NCBI GenBank assembly: GCA_016185205.1
Contig: JACPOA010000064.1
Span: 124,001 to 188,000 of the forward strand
Direction of reading: 5' to 3'
Origin: Hyphomicrobiales bacterium
GTDB taxonomy: Bacteria > Pseudomonadota > Alphaproteobacteria > Rhizobiales > Xanthobacteraceae
DNA: 64,000 nucleotides
A model generated the notes under the pieces. The model was not told the origin of the DNA. It was given only the letters and a program-made list of their open reading frames with translations, and made no database searches. The translations under genes and the position numbers were made by a program. Of the stretch, positions 34,225-44,529 are shown piece by piece; the stretch's first letter is position 1, and every line of letters starts with the position of its first letter.

Positions 34225-35547
34225 TCACATTACCTGATTGCCGCTCAACCTGAGTTGGGGATAGCGCTCGGCGCCGGCAAGCGCGAGGTCGCCGGTCACC
34301 ACCTTGTTCCATTCCATGCCGACGATCGCAGCGCGTCTGCTGCCGGCGAGCACGTTGCCGGCAATCACGGCCGTGCCGGCGCCTTTGACCACGGACACCG
34401 CGACGCCGATGCCGCTCTGCTTCACCACGTTGCCTTGCACGATGACGTCGCGCAGATATTCACCCCAGCCGGCCGAAATTCCGATATTGGCGGCTTTCTC
34501 AACCGTGTTGCCGGTCACCGTGGAGTCGGCCTCGACGCCAATGCCCACACCGTTGCCTTTGTCATCCTGCCGCGGCGCAATATTGCGCACGACGTTGCCG
34601 CGTACCATGGCGAGCCGGCCGCCTTCCTTGAAGTTGGTCACCGAGATGCCGGCGCGCGCGCCGTCGATGGTGTTGTCGGCGATCAGCGCGTTCTCGAAGT
34701 CGAATTCGGAATAGATCGCGACCTCGTCGAGCGCGGCGCAATTGTTGCCGACGATCTGGATGTTGGACGCGGCGGCTCCGCGGATCGCCGAGAACGCCGC
34801 CTTGCGGATATGGTTGCCGCGCACGATCACGTCGGCGGCGCGGAACACGTTGATGGCGTTGCCGTTCTGGCCCGAGCCGCCGGCGCGCGCGGCGGTGTCC
34901 TCGATCTGGTTGTCGGCGATCAGGCTGCCGTCGCGGCGCTTGTCGCTTTGCCAGACCCGGATGCCGCCATTGCCGGAACCGCGAATGATATTGGCGGTGA
35001 TCGACACGCCGCGGCTGTCGATACAGAACAGCGCATTGTCGGCGGCGCCGGTGACGGCATTGTGCGTCACTTCGCCGTCGCATTGTTCCATCGCGATGGC
35101 GTTGCCGCCGGCGGCGAGGATAACGCAGTCGGCAACGCGAAGGCTCTTCGTCGTATTAAAATGCACGAGGCCGCGATGCTCGGCGAGCGGCTGGTTGCCG
35201 CCTTCGAGGGTGAGACCGCTGAGCGTGACCGTCTCGGCGTGCGCGCTGGAGAGCAGCGAAGGGCCGCGCGTCAGCATCAACCGCGTCGCGCCGCGCACGC
35301 CGGCGACATGCGCGCCCGATGGCAGTTTGAGATCGCCGGCGCGATAGACGCCTGGTGCCAGCATCAGCGGCGTGCGCCGGCGGGCGGCTTCGTCGATCGC
35401 GCGTTGCAGCGCGCGGCTCTGGTCGTCAGGAGCGCCTGGCCGTACGCCGAATTGCGCGGCGTCGAGCCCGTAGGCCGACACGGGCGCGGCGAGAATGGCG
35501 GCACCGGCAAGCGATCCGGTGAGCAGGCGGCGGCGATCGATCGGCAT
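34225..35547 (-). CDS. TAT-exported right-handed beta-helix repeat protein, TIGR03808-like
   Basis: Protein of 440 residues starting MPIDRRRLLTGSLAGAAIL, a twin-arginine signal. The mature part begins LDAAQFGVRPGAPDDQSRALQRAI, the opening of pectate-lyase-like beta-helix proteins. It continues as short repeats of the type NxIxGxGNGGIxVW, NxIEDTAARAGGSG and GNVVRNIAP, about 23 residues each. This matches the TIGR03808 family of Hyphomicrobiales, of unknown function. ATG 35547 is preferred over a longer frame to 35685, because it gives the TAT signal at residue 1. Confidence 0.85.
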   Translation of the reverse strand: MPIDRRRLLTGSLAGAAILAAPVSAYGLDAAQFGVRPGAPDDQSRALQRAIDEAARRRTPLMLAPGVYRAGDLKLPSGAHVAGVRGATRLMLTRGPSLLSSAHAETVTLSGLTLEGGNQPLAEHRGLVHFNTTKSLRVADCVILAAGGNAIAMEQCDGEVTHNAVTGAADNALFCIDSRGVSITANIIRGSGNGGIRVWQSDKRRDGSLIADNQIEDTAARAGGSGQNGNAINVFRAADVIVRGNHIRKAAFSAIRGAAASNIQIVGNNCAALDEVAIYSEFDFENALIADNTIDGARAGISVTNFKEGGRLAMVRGNVVRNIAPRQDDKGNGVGIGVEADSTVTGNTVEKAANIGISAGWGEYLRDVIVQGNVVKQSGIGVAVSVVKGAGTAVIAGNVLAGSRRAAIVGMEWNKVVTGDLALAGAERYPQLRLSGNQVM

Positions 35548-35572
35548 GGCGCGGCATCTTGCGCCGAGGAGG

Positions 35573-36190
35573 TTAACGCCGTGCTGCCGCGGCGAGCGCC
35601 GCCAAAGCGCGGCCTCCGGCGCGGGCCAGATCGTCGAGGGTGAGCCGCTTGACGCCGCCGCTGCCGCGCCGGATCGGCGGCACATGGATGAAAGCGGCGA
35701 GGCGCGGGCCTGATTTGGCCGCGGCCTCAGTCGCGCGCCAGCACAGGTAGTTGCACAGATAGCGCCCGGCGTCGCACGACAGCACCGCCGGCACGCCGGT
35801 GGCGCGGATGGCCGCCAGCAGGCGGCGCGTCGGCGCCGGCATTTGCATCGCCGGGGGTGCGCCGGCCGCGATTATATGATTCCGCGGCGCGCTGCCGCCG
35901 GCGTCCGCCAGCAGCGTCAGCGCGTTGCGCGCGCGCGTCTCGACGCGCAAGGTTTTCGCCCGGGTTGCCAGCCCGAACATGAGCAGCGCGTCCGGCTTGT
36001 GGCGGGCAATCAGCCTGGGCAGATCGCGATCGACCGCCGCGTAGCGGGTCGGAAAAACGTGCGGCACGATTTTCACCTCCGCCAGCGCTGGCCGCCGCAA
36101 GCGCGCCAGCCGCTTGACCAGCGCTTCCGTCGGGTTGAACGGCGCGCCCGGGAACGGGCCGAAGCCGGTGATGAGGATGGTGAGCGCCAT
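35573..36190 (-). CDS. pcp: pyroglutamyl-peptidase I (peptidase C15)
   Basis: Cytoplasmic cysteine peptidase of 205 residues that removes N-terminal pyroglutamate. It opens ILITGFGPFPGAPFNPTEALV, the family signature. The catalytic triad is visible as the glutamate in LRVETRARN, the cysteine in VLSCDAGRYLCNYL and the histidine in AAFIHVPP. The start at ATG 36190 overlaps the MeaB stop (TGATG), so it is translated with meaB. The longer frame to 36427 shadows meaB. Confidence 0.9.
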   Translation of the reverse strand: MALTILITGFGPFPGAPFNPTEALVKRLARLRRPALAEVKIVPHVFPTRYAAVDRDLPRLIARHKPDALLMFGLATRAKTLRVETRARNALTLLADAGGSAPRNHIIAAGAPPAMQMPAPTRRLLAAIRATGVPAVLSCDAGRYLCNYLCWRATEAAAKSGPRLAAFIHVPPIRRGSGGVKRLTLDDLARAGGRALAALAAAARR

Positions 36191-37176
36191 CACACCCCGA
36201 GCAATTGCGCGATCTCTTCCACCGCCAATGTCGGCGCCAGTCTGCCGGCGGCGACCGCGGTCTCCGCCTGGCGCAGCTTGGCGCGCACCGCCGGATCGCT
36301 GCGTAGGCGTGCGGTCAGCCGCTCCTCCAGCAGGGTCCACATCCATTTCACCTGCTGCTGGCGCCGGCGCGCTGCCAGCTCGCCGGAGGCGGTCATCTTC
36401 TCCTTGTGCGCCAGCACCTGGCTCCAAAGCTGCGGGATGCCGTTGCCGGTCTGCGCCGAATAAGTGAGCACCGGCGGCGACCAGGTCGCCGAGTGCGGCG
36501 TCAAGATGTTGAGCGCGGCGCGATACTCCGCCGCCGCCAGATTGGCGCGCTGGATATTGTCGCCGTCGGCCTTGTTGACGGCGATCATGTCGGCCAATTC
36601 GACGATGCCTTTCTTGAGGCCCTGCAATTCATCGCCGGCGCCGGGCAGCATCATCACCAGGAAAAAGTCGGTCATGTCGGCGACCGCGGTCTCCGACTGG
36701 CCGATGCCGACCGTCTCCACCATCACCACGTCGTAGCCGGCGGCCTCGCACACCAGCATGGTCTCGCGCGTCTTGGCGGCGACGCCGCCGAGCGTGCCGG
36801 AGGCGGGCGAGGGACGCACAAAGGCGTTGGCGTCGCTCGCCAGCCGCGCCATGCGCGTCTTGTCGCCGAGGATCGAGCCGCCGGTGCGCGACGAGGACGG
36901 ATCGACCGCCAGCACCGCGACCTTGTGGCTGAGGCCGGTGAGATACATGCCGAGCGCGTCGATGGTGGTGGATTTGCCGGCACCGGGCGCGCCGGTGATG
37001 CCAAGCCGCACCGCTTGGCCGGTCGCCGGCAGCAGCTCCTGCACCAGTCTATGCGCGGCCATGCGGTGATCGGCGCGCTTGCTCTCGATCAGCGTGATGG
37101 CGCGCGCCAGGGTGGCGCGGTCGCCCTCGCGGATGCCGCGGACGAGATCGGACGGTTTCTGGGTGCGCGCAGCCAT
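36190..37176 (-). CDS. meaB: methylmalonyl-CoA mutase-associated GTPase MeaB (ArgK family)
   Basis: G3E-family GTPase of 328 residues that protects and reloads methylmalonyl-CoA mutase. It has the P-loop GITGAPGAGKST (59-70, K68), AVDPSSSRTGGSILGDKTRM, VETVGIGQSE and the NKADGDN base-recognition motif. The mutase genes mutB and mutA lie 2.4 kb away on the same strand, with one oppositely oriented gene between. That supports the assignment to this mutase. The first gene of a two-gene unit with pcp. Confidence 0.93.
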   Translation of the reverse strand: MAARTQKPSDLVRGIREGDRATLARAITLIESKRADHRMAAHRLVQELLPATGQAVRLGITGAPGAGKSTTIDALGMYLTGLSHKVAVLAVDPSSSRTGGSILGDKTRMARLASDANAFVRPSPASGTLGGVAAKTRETMLVCEAAGYDVVMVETVGIGQSETAVADMTDFFLVMMLPGAGDELQGLKKGIVELADMIAVNKADGDNIQRANLAAAEYRAALNILTPHSATWSPPVLTYSAQTGNGIPQLWSQVLAHKEKMTASGELAARRRQQQVKWMWTLLEERLTARLRSDPAVRAKLRQAETAVAAGRLAPTLAVEEIAQLLGV

Positions 37177-37337
37177 TCAGATTCCCCGAGCCATGCCGCC
37201 AATAGAGGCCGGGCCGAGGTCCTTTTTCAAGTCAATTCAACAGGATGCGGGGCATAAATAACGACGGCTGAACGTTCCGCCAGCGGGCCGCGACTAACGC
37301 TATATTGTAGGCCCGCGGTTGCGGGCGGAGAACGTTG

Positions 37338-39476
37338 ATGCGTTGGAGGCTGCTGCTGTCCGCGTTCGCGCTGGTCACGCTCGGGGCCGGCTTTGCCGTG
37401 GGCCCCGGCCATGCGGCCGACTTGGTGTGGGAGGTCGAGAGCCCGTTCCGCTTCTTCAAATCGGCGAATTCCTACGCGCTGCACGCCAAGGCCTTCAGCG
37501 AGGTGCGCGGCAATCCGGCCGCTCCGCTGCCCGCCGACATCGTATGGCGGCTTGAGCGCCGGCTGAACGATCCGGACTGCAAGGATGCGACCACGCCCAC
37601 CAGCTGCGCGGCGACGGCGCGCGCGCACTACGAACAGTCGCGCCTCGGCTGGGCGGCGCAGACGATCGGCGTGGTCTGTTACGAGAGTGCGGGCAATCCG
37701 CGGCGTTATCCGGCGCAGTGCGAACGCAAATATTCATGGGGGCTCGCGAAAGAAGACTACATTCTGCCCGCAGCCCACACCGTCAGCATCGGCCTATCGC
37801 CCGAGCGGCTCGCCGCGGCCGGCGCCGGCGAGTGCATGTGGAGCTGGCGGCCGCGCGCGGGCTCGGGGCGCATCGAGAGCCGCAAGCAATCCTGCAAGAC
37901 CAAGTTGACCGTCGCGCGCGTGCCGTATGCGCTCGATCGCGCCATCTCGGGCGTGACGGTCAGCGTCAAGCTGCCCGATGGCAGCGAACTCAACGAGCCC
38001 GAAGTCGTGGTCGAAGACCTGCTGATCGCCGCGCTGGGGGATTCATTCGCCTCGGGCGAAAGCAATCCGGACCGTCCTGTTACGTTCAGCGCCAGCCGCG
38101 AAATGCTCTACGACCCCTCGCTGCTGCGCGAGGACGTGGCCGCGCGGCAGAAGAAGGTTGAGCCGGTCTACAGCATCGCCTCCGGCAGCGATACCGATCC
38201 GCGCGTGCTGCCGCGTCGGCGCATCGAGGACGAAGACAAGGACATCATCTACAAGCTGACGTCGCGTGAGTTCCTGGCGGCGTTCGAGCGAGGCTCCGCC
38301 CGCTGGCTCAGCGCCGATTGCCACCGTTCGCAATACGGCTATCCGTTCCGCGTCGGCCTGCAGTTGACGCTGGAAAACCGCCACCGGTCGGTCACGCTGG
38401 TATCGCTCGCCTGTTCGGGCGCCGAGGTGACCGAGGGGCTGTTCCTCGGCATGAAAGCGCGCGAGGGCAAGCCCGACACGGTGCACGCCCAGTTCGATCA
38501 GCTCAGCGACCTCATCTGCCGCGGCGGCGCTGCGGCCCGCACGCGCAGCGCCAGCTACATGCTGCCGTTCTACCAGCCTGGCGGCACGGCGCTGGAGCAG
38601 CGCCAGGTGACGCAGCGCTGGTGTCCGCCCGAGCAGCGCAAACGCCCGCTCGATCTCGTGCTGATGTCGATCGGCGGCAACGATGTCGGATTCGGCGGGC
38701 TGGCGGCCTATGCCATGACCGAGCGCGCCTCCGATCTGGCGCCGATCGTGGGGCTGGTCGGGCAGGAGATCCGCTATTCGCCGGCCACGGCGCGCGTCTA
38801 TCTCGGGGCGCTCGATCGCCGCATGCAGGCCGTCAAGCTTGCCTTGCGCGACGGTTTTGGCGTCGAGCCCGCGCGCGTGGTGCAAAACGCCTACGAGCCC
38901 ATTCAATATGACGAAACCGGCGCACTGTGCGGCGCCATGCCGACGCTTGGCATGGACGTGCATCCCAAGCTCATGCTGAGCCGCCAGCGGGTCGCCGAGA
39001 CCGCCGATTTTCTGCGCGATTTCATGATGCGGCTGGAATGCACGAGCAGCGTCAGCCGCCGCGCGGATTGCCCGGCGGGCCTCGCCACCGGCGCGGGCAC
39101 CGGCTTTCGGCTGGTGACCGAGCACATTGCGAAATTCGCCAAGCGCGGCATTTGCGCGCGCGATCCGGCGCGGGCGCTGTCCGACGGCATCATGATGGGG
39201 ATGCCGCGCAAGTCGCGCAGCAGCGATGAGTTCACGCCCTATTCGCCGGCCGCCGCGCTGCCCTACGCCCACTATTGGCGGCTGTTCCGCACGCCGAACG
39301 ACGGCTTTCTCACCGCCAATACCCATCGCGAGGGAATTTCACCGTTCGATATCCTGCAGCCGTCCTATGCGGGCTTGTACAGCGGCGCCGTGCATCCGAG
39401 CGCCGAGGCCCATGCCATCGTGGCGGATCACGTGCTGCTGCACGTGCGGGCTATTCTCGACCGAAAAACGAAATGA
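37338..39476 (+). CDS. large secreted SGNH/GDSL hydrolase family protein
   Basis: Protein of 712 residues with a signal peptide (MRWRLLLSAFALVTL, cleavage near GHAAD). The SGNH blocks are block I IAALGDSFASGESNPD with nucleophile S236, block III SIGGNDVGFG with N448, and block V VHPSAEAHAI with H686. The 210 residues before block I form an unassigned cysteine-containing domain (CKDATTPTSC, VCYESAG, CMWSW). A likely role is a periplasmic or exported esterase or lipase. ATG 37338 is used; a TTG at 37335 is one codon earlier. It is divergent from meaB across 161 bases. Confidence 0.82.
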   Translation: MRWRLLLSAFALVTLGAGFAVGPGHAADLVWEVESPFRFFKSANSYALHAKAFSEVRGNPAAPLPADIVWRLERRLNDPDCKDATTPTSCAATARAHYEQSRLGWAAQTIGVVCYESAGNPRRYPAQCERKYSWGLAKEDYILPAAHTVSIGLSPERLAAAGAGECMWSWRPRAGSGRIESRKQSCKTKLTVARVPYALDRAISGVTVSVKLPDGSELNEPEVVVEDLLIAALGDSFASGESNPDRPVTFSASREMLYDPSLLREDVAARQKKVEPVYSIASGSDTDPRVLPRRRIEDEDKDIIYKLTSREFLAAFERGSARWLSADCHRSQYGYPFRVGLQLTLENRHRSVTLVSLACSGAEVTEGLFLGMKAREGKPDTVHAQFDQLSDLICRGGAAARTRSASYMLPFYQPGGTALEQRQVTQRWCPPEQRKRPLDLVLMSIGGNDVGFGGLAAYAMTERASDLAPIVGLVGQEIRYSPATARVYLGALDRRMQAVKLALRDGFGVEPARVVQNAYEPIQYDETGALCGAMPTLGMDVHPKLMLSRQRVAETADFLRDFMMRLECTSSVSRRADCPAGLATGAGTGFRLVTEHIAKFAKRGICARDPARALSDGIMMGMPRKSRSSDEFTPYSPAAALPYAHYWRLFRTPNDGFLTANTHREGISPFDILQPSYAGLYSGAVHPSAEAHAIVADHVLLHVRAILDRKTK

Positions 39477-39569
39477 AAATCCGCGCCGGCGAACTGACCG
39501 TCTGAAGTGTTAAACGTCCGGCTTACGGCCTGCGCAGCGACGGCCGACGCCGGTCCGCGCGCTGCGGTT

Positions 39570-41726
39570 TCACTCCGCCGCCTCTTTGCCGTGCCCCAAC
39601 CGCTTATTGAGCGACTTGAGCAATTTTTCGGCGGCGTCCGCGATCACCGTGCCGGGCGGGAAGATCGCCTCGCAGCCGGCCTGCATCAGCGCCTCGTAAT
39701 CCTGCGGCGGCACCACGCCGCCGACCACGATCATGATGTCGTCGCGGCCCTGCGCGGCCAGTTCTTTCTTGAGTTCGGGCACCAGCGTCAGATGCGCGGC
39801 CGCGAGCGAGGATACGCCGAGAACGTGCACGTCGTTTTCGACCGCCTGGCGCGCGGCTTCCTGAGGCGTGGCGAACAGCGGCCCGATATCGACGTCGAAG
39901 CCGAGATCGGCGAAAGCAGACGCGATCACCTTCTGCCCGCGGTCGTGACCGTCCTGGCCGATCTTGGCGACGAGGAGACGCGGCCGACGGCCCTCGGCGG
40001 CCTCGAAGGCTTCCACGGCCATGCGCACCCGTTCGACGGCGGCAGTCATGCCGACCTCCCGCTTGTAGACGCCGGTAATCGATTTGATCGAAGCCACATG
40101 GCGGCCGAACACCTTTTCCAGCGCCATGGAGATTTCGCCGACGGTGGCCTTGGCACGCGCGGCATCGACCGCCAGTTCCAGCAGATTGCCGTTGCCGCGG
40201 TCGGCGGCGCGGGTAAGCGCGTCGAGCGCTTCCTGCAAAGCTGCCGGATCGCGCTCGGCCTTCAGCCGCTTGAGCTTGTCGATCTGCATCGCCCGCACGG
40301 CGGAATTATCGATCTTGAGCACGTCGATCGGCGCCTCATCGGTCGGCTGATATTTGTTGACGCCGATCACCGACTGCAGGCCGGCATCGATGCGGGCCTG
40401 CGTCTTGGCCGAGGCTTCCTCGATGCGCAGCTTCGGAATGCCGGCCTCGATCGCCTTGGCCATGCCGCCGAGCCCTTCGACCTCCTCGATATGGTTCCAG
40501 GCCTTGCGCGCCAGTTCATAAGTGAGCCGCTCGACGTAATAGGAGCCACCCCAGGGATCGATGATGCGCGTCGCGCCCGCCTCTTGCTGCAACACAATCT
40601 GCGTGTTGCGGGCGATACGGGCGGAGAAATCGGTCGGCAGCGCCAGCGCCTCGTCGAGCGCATTGGTGTGCAGCGACTGAGTCTGCCCCTGCGTCGCCGC
40701 CATCGCCTCGATCATGGTGCGCGAGACATTGTTGAACACGTCTTGCGCCGCCAGCGACCAGCCCGAGGTCTGGCAGTGCGTACGCAAGGAGAGCGAGCGC
40801 GCGTCTTCCGGCTTGAACGGCTTCATCAGCTTCGCCCAGATCATGCGCGCGGCGCGCAGCTTGGCGATCTCCATGAAGTAATTCATGCCGATCGCCCAGA
40901 AGAACGACACGCGCGGCGCGAACTGGTCGACGGTCAGCCCGGCCTTGATGCCGGCGCGCACATATTCGACGCCATCGGCGAGCGTATAGGCCAGCTCGAG
41001 ATCCTGCGTCGCGCCGGCTTCCTGCATGTGATAGCCGGACACCGAGATCGAATTGAATTTCGGCATCTCGGCCGAGGTGTAGGCGAAGATGTCGGAGATG
41101 ATGCGCAGGGACGGCGAGGGCGGGTAGATATAGGTGTTGCGCACCATGAATTCTTTGAGGATGTCGTTCTGGATGGTGCCCGACAGCTTGGCGTGCGGCA
41201 CGCCCTGTTCCTCGGCGGCGACGATGTAGAGCGCCAACACGGGCAGCACCGCGCCGTTCATGGTCATCGACACGCTCATCCGGTCGAGTGGGATGCCGGA
41301 GAACAGCGTGCGCATGTCGTAGATCGAGTCGATGGCCACGCCCGCCATGCCGACGTCGCCCGACACGCGCGGGTGATCGCTGTCGTAGCCGCGATGGGTG
41401 GCGAGATCGAAGGCGATGGAGAGGCCCTTCTGCCCGGCGGCGAGGTTGCGCCGGTAGAAGGCGTTGGAATCCTCCGCCGTGGAGAAGCCGGCATATTGCC
41501 GGATGGTCCAGGGCTGCGCCGCGTACATCGCGGGGTAGGGCCCGCGCAAATAGGGCGCCTTGCCCGGATAGGTGTCGAGAAAGTCGATGCCTTTGAGATC
41601 GGCCTCGCCATAGACCGGCTTTACCGGAATGGCTTCCGGCGTCATCCACGGCTTGCTTGTGCCCGCAACCGGCGAAGGCGCGGCATCGGTGAAGTCGACG
41701 CTGGCGAAGTTAGGGACCTGACTCAT
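39570..41726 (-). CDS. mutB: methylmalonyl-CoA mutase large (catalytic) subunit
   Basis: Adenosylcobalamin enzyme of 718 residues that converts methylmalonyl-CoA to succinyl-CoA in propionate and branched-chain amino acid breakdown. The barrel domain has [26 protein letters not shown] and [12 protein letters not shown]. The C-terminal B12 domain has the D-x-H-x-x-G motif ([10 protein letters not shown], with D592 and H594) and the downstream [10 protein letters not shown]. It follows mutA with a 4-base overlap. The coding sequence ends convergently with the SGNH hydrolase gene. Confidence 0.96.
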   Translation of the reverse strand: MSQVPNFASVDFTDAAPSPVAGTSKPWMTPEAIPVKPVYGEADLKGIDFLDTYPGKAPYLRGPYPAMYAAQPWTIRQYAGFSTAEDSNAFYRRNLAAGQKGLSIAFDLATHRGYDSDHPRVSGDVGMAGVAIDSIYDMRTLFSGIPLDRMSVSMTMNGAVLPVLALYIVAAEEQGVPHAKLSGTIQNDILKEFMVRNTYIYPPSPSLRIISDIFAYTSAEMPKFNSISVSGYHMQEAGATQDLELAYTLADGVEYVRAGIKAGLTVDQFAPRVSFFWAIGMNYFMEIAKLRAARMIWAKLMKPFKPEDARSLSLRTHCQTSGWSLAAQDVFNNVSRTMIEAMAATQGQTQSLHTNALDEALALPTDFSARIARNTQIVLQQEAGATRIIDPWGGSYYVERLTYELARKAWNHIEEVEGLGGMAKAIEAGIPKLRIEEASAKTQARIDAGLQSVIGVNKYQPTDEAPIDVLKIDNSAVRAMQIDKLKRLKAERDPAALQEALDALTRAADRGNGNLLELAVDAARAKATVGEISMALEKVFGRHVASIKSITGVYKREVGMTAAVERVRMAVEAFEAAEGRRPRLLVAKIGQDGHDRGQKVIASAFADLGFDVDIGPLFATPQEAARQAVENDVHVLGVSSLAAAHLTLVPELKKELAAQGRDDIMIVVGGVVPPQDYEALMQAGCEAIFPPGTVIADAAEKLLKSLNKRLGHGKEAAE

Positions 41727-43582
41727 TTGACCCCCAGAATATCATGCGCCGCTTGCAACGTCGCCACCACATCGCAGCCCATGAATACGAAGGTTTTCAC
41801 GCCGGCCTCGGTCAGCGCGGCCTCAATCTCGCCGGGCCTCCCGGCCAGATGGACCGTCGCTCCCACCGCGATCAGCGCCTTGGCCGCTTCGACGGCTTGC
41901 TCCGCATAGATTTTGTCCGACGAACAGAAGCAGGCGAGTTTCGTGCCCGACGCCTTGAACGCCGCCACCATCTCGGCCTGATCCTTGAAGCCGTCATGCA
42001 TTGGCGCCTCGACGCCGCCGGCTTCGTAGAAATTCTTGGCGAACATGGCACGGGCGCTGAAGTCCGACAGCTTGCCCAGATTGGCCAGAAACACCTTCGG
42101 CCGCGCGCCGGTTTTCGCGAGCCAGCGGTCGGAGGCGTCGCGCAGGGCTTCGAACGGCTCGGCCAGCCGTATGCGCGGCAGCGGCTCGATGGTGATGGCG
42201 GCGGCATCGCTTTTTGGCATCGTGACCGGCACGACGTCGAGCACCGCGGCCGGCTTTTCCTGCAAGTTGGGGAAGTCGCTGGTGCCGGTGAGCGCCTCCT
42301 TGCGGCGGGCGGCGGCCTTCTGGCGCTCGGCGCGCACGGCCGCGACATTTTTCTGAATGAGCCCGCGTTCGAGCGCAGCCCAGGCGCCGCCGGCGGCTTC
42401 GATCTCCTGCAACAGCGACCAGGCGGCCGCGCAAAGTTTGCTGGTCAGATCCTCGATGGCGCCGGAGCCGGCGGCAGGATCCGCGACTTTCGCCAGGTTC
42501 GACTCCTCGAGCAGAATGAGCTGCGTGTTACGAGCGATGCGGCGGGCGAACGCATCGGGCAGCCCGAGCGGGGCGGTGTGCGGCAGCGCGACGATGCTGT
42601 CGGCGCCGCCGAGACCGGCGGCGGTGACCGCGATGGTCATGCGCAGCATGTTCACGTCAGGGTCGCGCTGGGTCATCATGCGCCAGGCGGTCTCGGCCGC
42701 GACATAAGCCGGCTTCGGCGCCAGGCTGCAGGCGTCTTCGATGCGCGCCCATAATTTCCGCAAGGCGCGGAACTTGGCGATGGTGAGAAATTCGTCGGCG
42801 TCGGCCGCCAGCCGGAAATAGATCAGTCCACGCGCGGCCTCCAGCGTCACCTCGTTGGCGCTAAGCGCGCGCAGATATTCGACCGCGCTGGCGATGGCAA
42901 AGGCCAGCTCCTGCGCTTCCGAGCCGCCGGCATTGTGCACGATGCGTCCGTCCGCGACCGCAAACGGTCCGCCAAAGCCTTGGCTCGCCAGGTCGCGCAC
43001 CATATAGGCGAAGCTGCGCGACAGCTCGCTCCAGGGCCGCGGACTTGTTCCAAAGGCGGCCAAGCCGCCGAGCGGATTGATGCTGGCGCGCAACTCGACC
43101 GAGGCCGGCGAAACCTTCCGGCTTTTCACCAGCGCGGCGAAATGCTGCACGGCGCTGCGCGTCGGCGGGCTGAGATTGAAGTCGATGGTGATGGCATCGA
43201 GCTGGACGCCGTCGAGCACGCGCGCAATCGTCGCCGGCGAGGCATCCAGGCCATAGCCATTGGCGTTGATCGAGCCGGCAAACACCAGCGTCAGCCCGGT
43301 GGCGCCATTCTCCAGGTCTTCCAGCGCTTGCTTATTCGCGGTTGCCGGATCGGGGTGGTCGACGCGCTGCATCAAGGTCCAGGCCGCCCCCGGCGTGCGT
43401 CCGGCCACCGGTTTGGCGCCGGCCGCGCGTGCATAGAGCGGTTCAATGCGCAGTCCGTCATAGCTCTGGCTGACCAGCCGCTTCTCGAACGAGGCGCCCT
43501 TGAGCGCGGCCTCGACCAGCTTGCGCCATTCGGCTTGGGCTGTCGGTGGGAATTCGGCGGCAAGGGGGAGTTGGTCGGTCAT
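41723..43582 (-). CDS. mutA: methylmalonyl-CoA mutase small subunit
   Basis: Partner subunit of 619 residues of the heterodimeric mutase. It has the mutase fold ([27 protein letters not shown] at the start, [31 protein letters not shown] in the middle). Its cobalamin-like domain near the C-terminus lacks the D-x-H-x-x-G motif, as is normal for MutA ([17 protein letters not shown] instead). It is translationally coupled to mutB by an ATGA overlap. Confidence 0.93.
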   Translation of the reverse strand: MTDQLPLAAEFPPTAQAEWRKLVEAALKGASFEKRLVSQSYDGLRIEPLYARAAGAKPVAGRTPGAAWTLMQRVDHPDPATANKQALEDLENGATGLTLVFAGSINANGYGLDASPATIARVLDGVQLDAITIDFNLSPPTRSAVQHFAALVKSRKVSPASVELRASINPLGGLAAFGTSPRPWSELSRSFAYMVRDLASQGFGGPFAVADGRIVHNAGGSEAQELAFAIASAVEYLRALSANEVTLEAARGLIYFRLAADADEFLTIAKFRALRKLWARIEDACSLAPKPAYVAAETAWRMMTQRDPDVNMLRMTIAVTAAGLGGADSIVALPHTAPLGLPDAFARRIARNTQLILLEESNLAKVADPAAGSGAIEDLTSKLCAAAWSLLQEIEAAGGAWAALERGLIQKNVAAVRAERQKAAARRKEALTGTSDFPNLQEKPAAVLDVVPVTMPKSDAAAITIEPLPRIRLAEPFEALRDASDRWLAKTGARPKVFLANLGKLSDFSARAMFAKNFYEAGGVEAPMHDGFKDQAEMVAAFKASGTKLACFCSSDKIYAEQAVEAAKALIAVGATVHLAGRPGEIEAALTEAGVKTFVFMGCDVVATLQAAHDILGVK

Positions 43583-43633
43583 TGAAATGAAAATGGCACA
43601 GTCGGCATGGGGGCGCTATTGAGATAGAGCAAA

Positions 43634-44146
43634 TTACGGGCTCGGAAACGGCAGCAATCGCTCGATTCCGGCGGTATCGACGTGGTCAAGCGCCTCGCGC
43701 ACCGTGCGCCCGCCGATGACCCGGTCGGGGGCGATTTCGGCGAGCGGCAGCAGCACGAAGGCGCGCTCGAACAGCCGCGGGTGCGGCAGGGTCAGGCCCA
43801 GTTCGTCGACCGTAAGGTCGCCATAGGCAATGATGTCGATATCGGCGGTGCGCGGACCCCAGCGCTTTTCGTGCGCGCGGTCGCGGCCGAGTTGCAGTTC
43901 GACGCCTTGCGCGCGCGCCAGCAGTTCGCGGGGCGTCAGCTCGGTCTCGACCGCGATGCACAGGTTGATGAACGGCGACTGGTATTTGAAGCCCCAGGGC
44001 GGCGTGCGGTACTCGGACGAGCGCGCTTTCAGCCGTATCTCGATGCCGTCGCACAGCAAATCCACCGCGCGGTCGAGAATGGCCCGGCTGTTGCCGACAT
44101 TGCCGCCAAGTGCGAGGTAGGCTTGCGCCAGCAGCGCCCCGGTCAT
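43634..44146 (-). CDS. folK: 2-amino-4-hydroxy-6-hydroxymethyldihydropteridine diphosphokinase
   Basis: Folate enzyme HPPK of 170 residues that pyrophosphorylates the pterin before condensation with p-aminobenzoate. It shows YLALGGNVGNSRAILD, SSEYRTPPWGFKYQSPFINLC, the signature RWGPRTADIDIIAYG with the metal-binding aspartates, and LPHPRLFERAFVLLPL. ATG 44146 overlaps the folB stop by 4 bases. It is the last gene of folP-folB-folK, 51 bases before mutA. Confidence 0.94.
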   Translation of the reverse strand: MTGALLAQAYLALGGNVGNSRAILDRAVDLLCDGIEIRLKARSSEYRTPPWGFKYQSPFINLCIAVETELTPRELLARAQGVELQLGRDRAHEKRWGPRTADIDIIAYGDLTVDELGLTLPHPRLFERAFVLLPLAEIAPDRVIGGRTVREALDHVDTAGIERLLPFPSP

Positions 44147-44529
44147 TGGCCGGAAGCTCTTGGCTTGGAACGCACGCGCAGCAGCGCCACGCCGACATCG
44201 CTGAACGTGGCGGCGATCGGCGCATGCGGCTTGTGGATCGTCACGCGCACCGATTGGACGCGCGGAAATTGTGCCAGCACGGCGTCGGCCACGCCACCGG
44301 CGGCGGCCTCGATCAAACGAAAACGCCGTGCGCTGAACGCCGCGCTCGCGCATTCGACCACTTTGTCATAGGACACCGTGTCCACGACCTTGTCCGAGCG
44401 CGCGGCGGCCGACAGGTCGATCGCGAGCTCAAGGTCGAGCGTGAAGGTCTGTCCGACCTTGGCCTCATGCGCCATCACGCCGTGATAGGCGTGCAGCGCC
44501 AGCCCGTTGATGAAGATGCGGTCGGTCAT
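44143..44529 (-). CDS. folB: dihydroneopterin aldolase
   Basis: Folate enzyme of 128 residues that cleaves dihydroneopterin to the hydroxymethyl pterin. It has the opening DRIFINGLALHAYHGVMAHE, with the conserved tyrosine and glutamate, then VDTVSYDKVVECASAAFSARRFRLIEAAAGGVADAVL in family order, and VRVTIHKPHAPI near the end. It overlaps folP and folK by 4 bases each. Confidence 0.94.
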   Translation of the reverse strand: MTDRIFINGLALHAYHGVMAHEAKVGQTFTLDLELAIDLSAAARSDKVVDTVSYDKVVECASAAFSARRFRLIEAAAGGVADAVLAQFPRVQSVRVTIHKPHAPIAATFSDVGVALLRVRSKPRASGQ

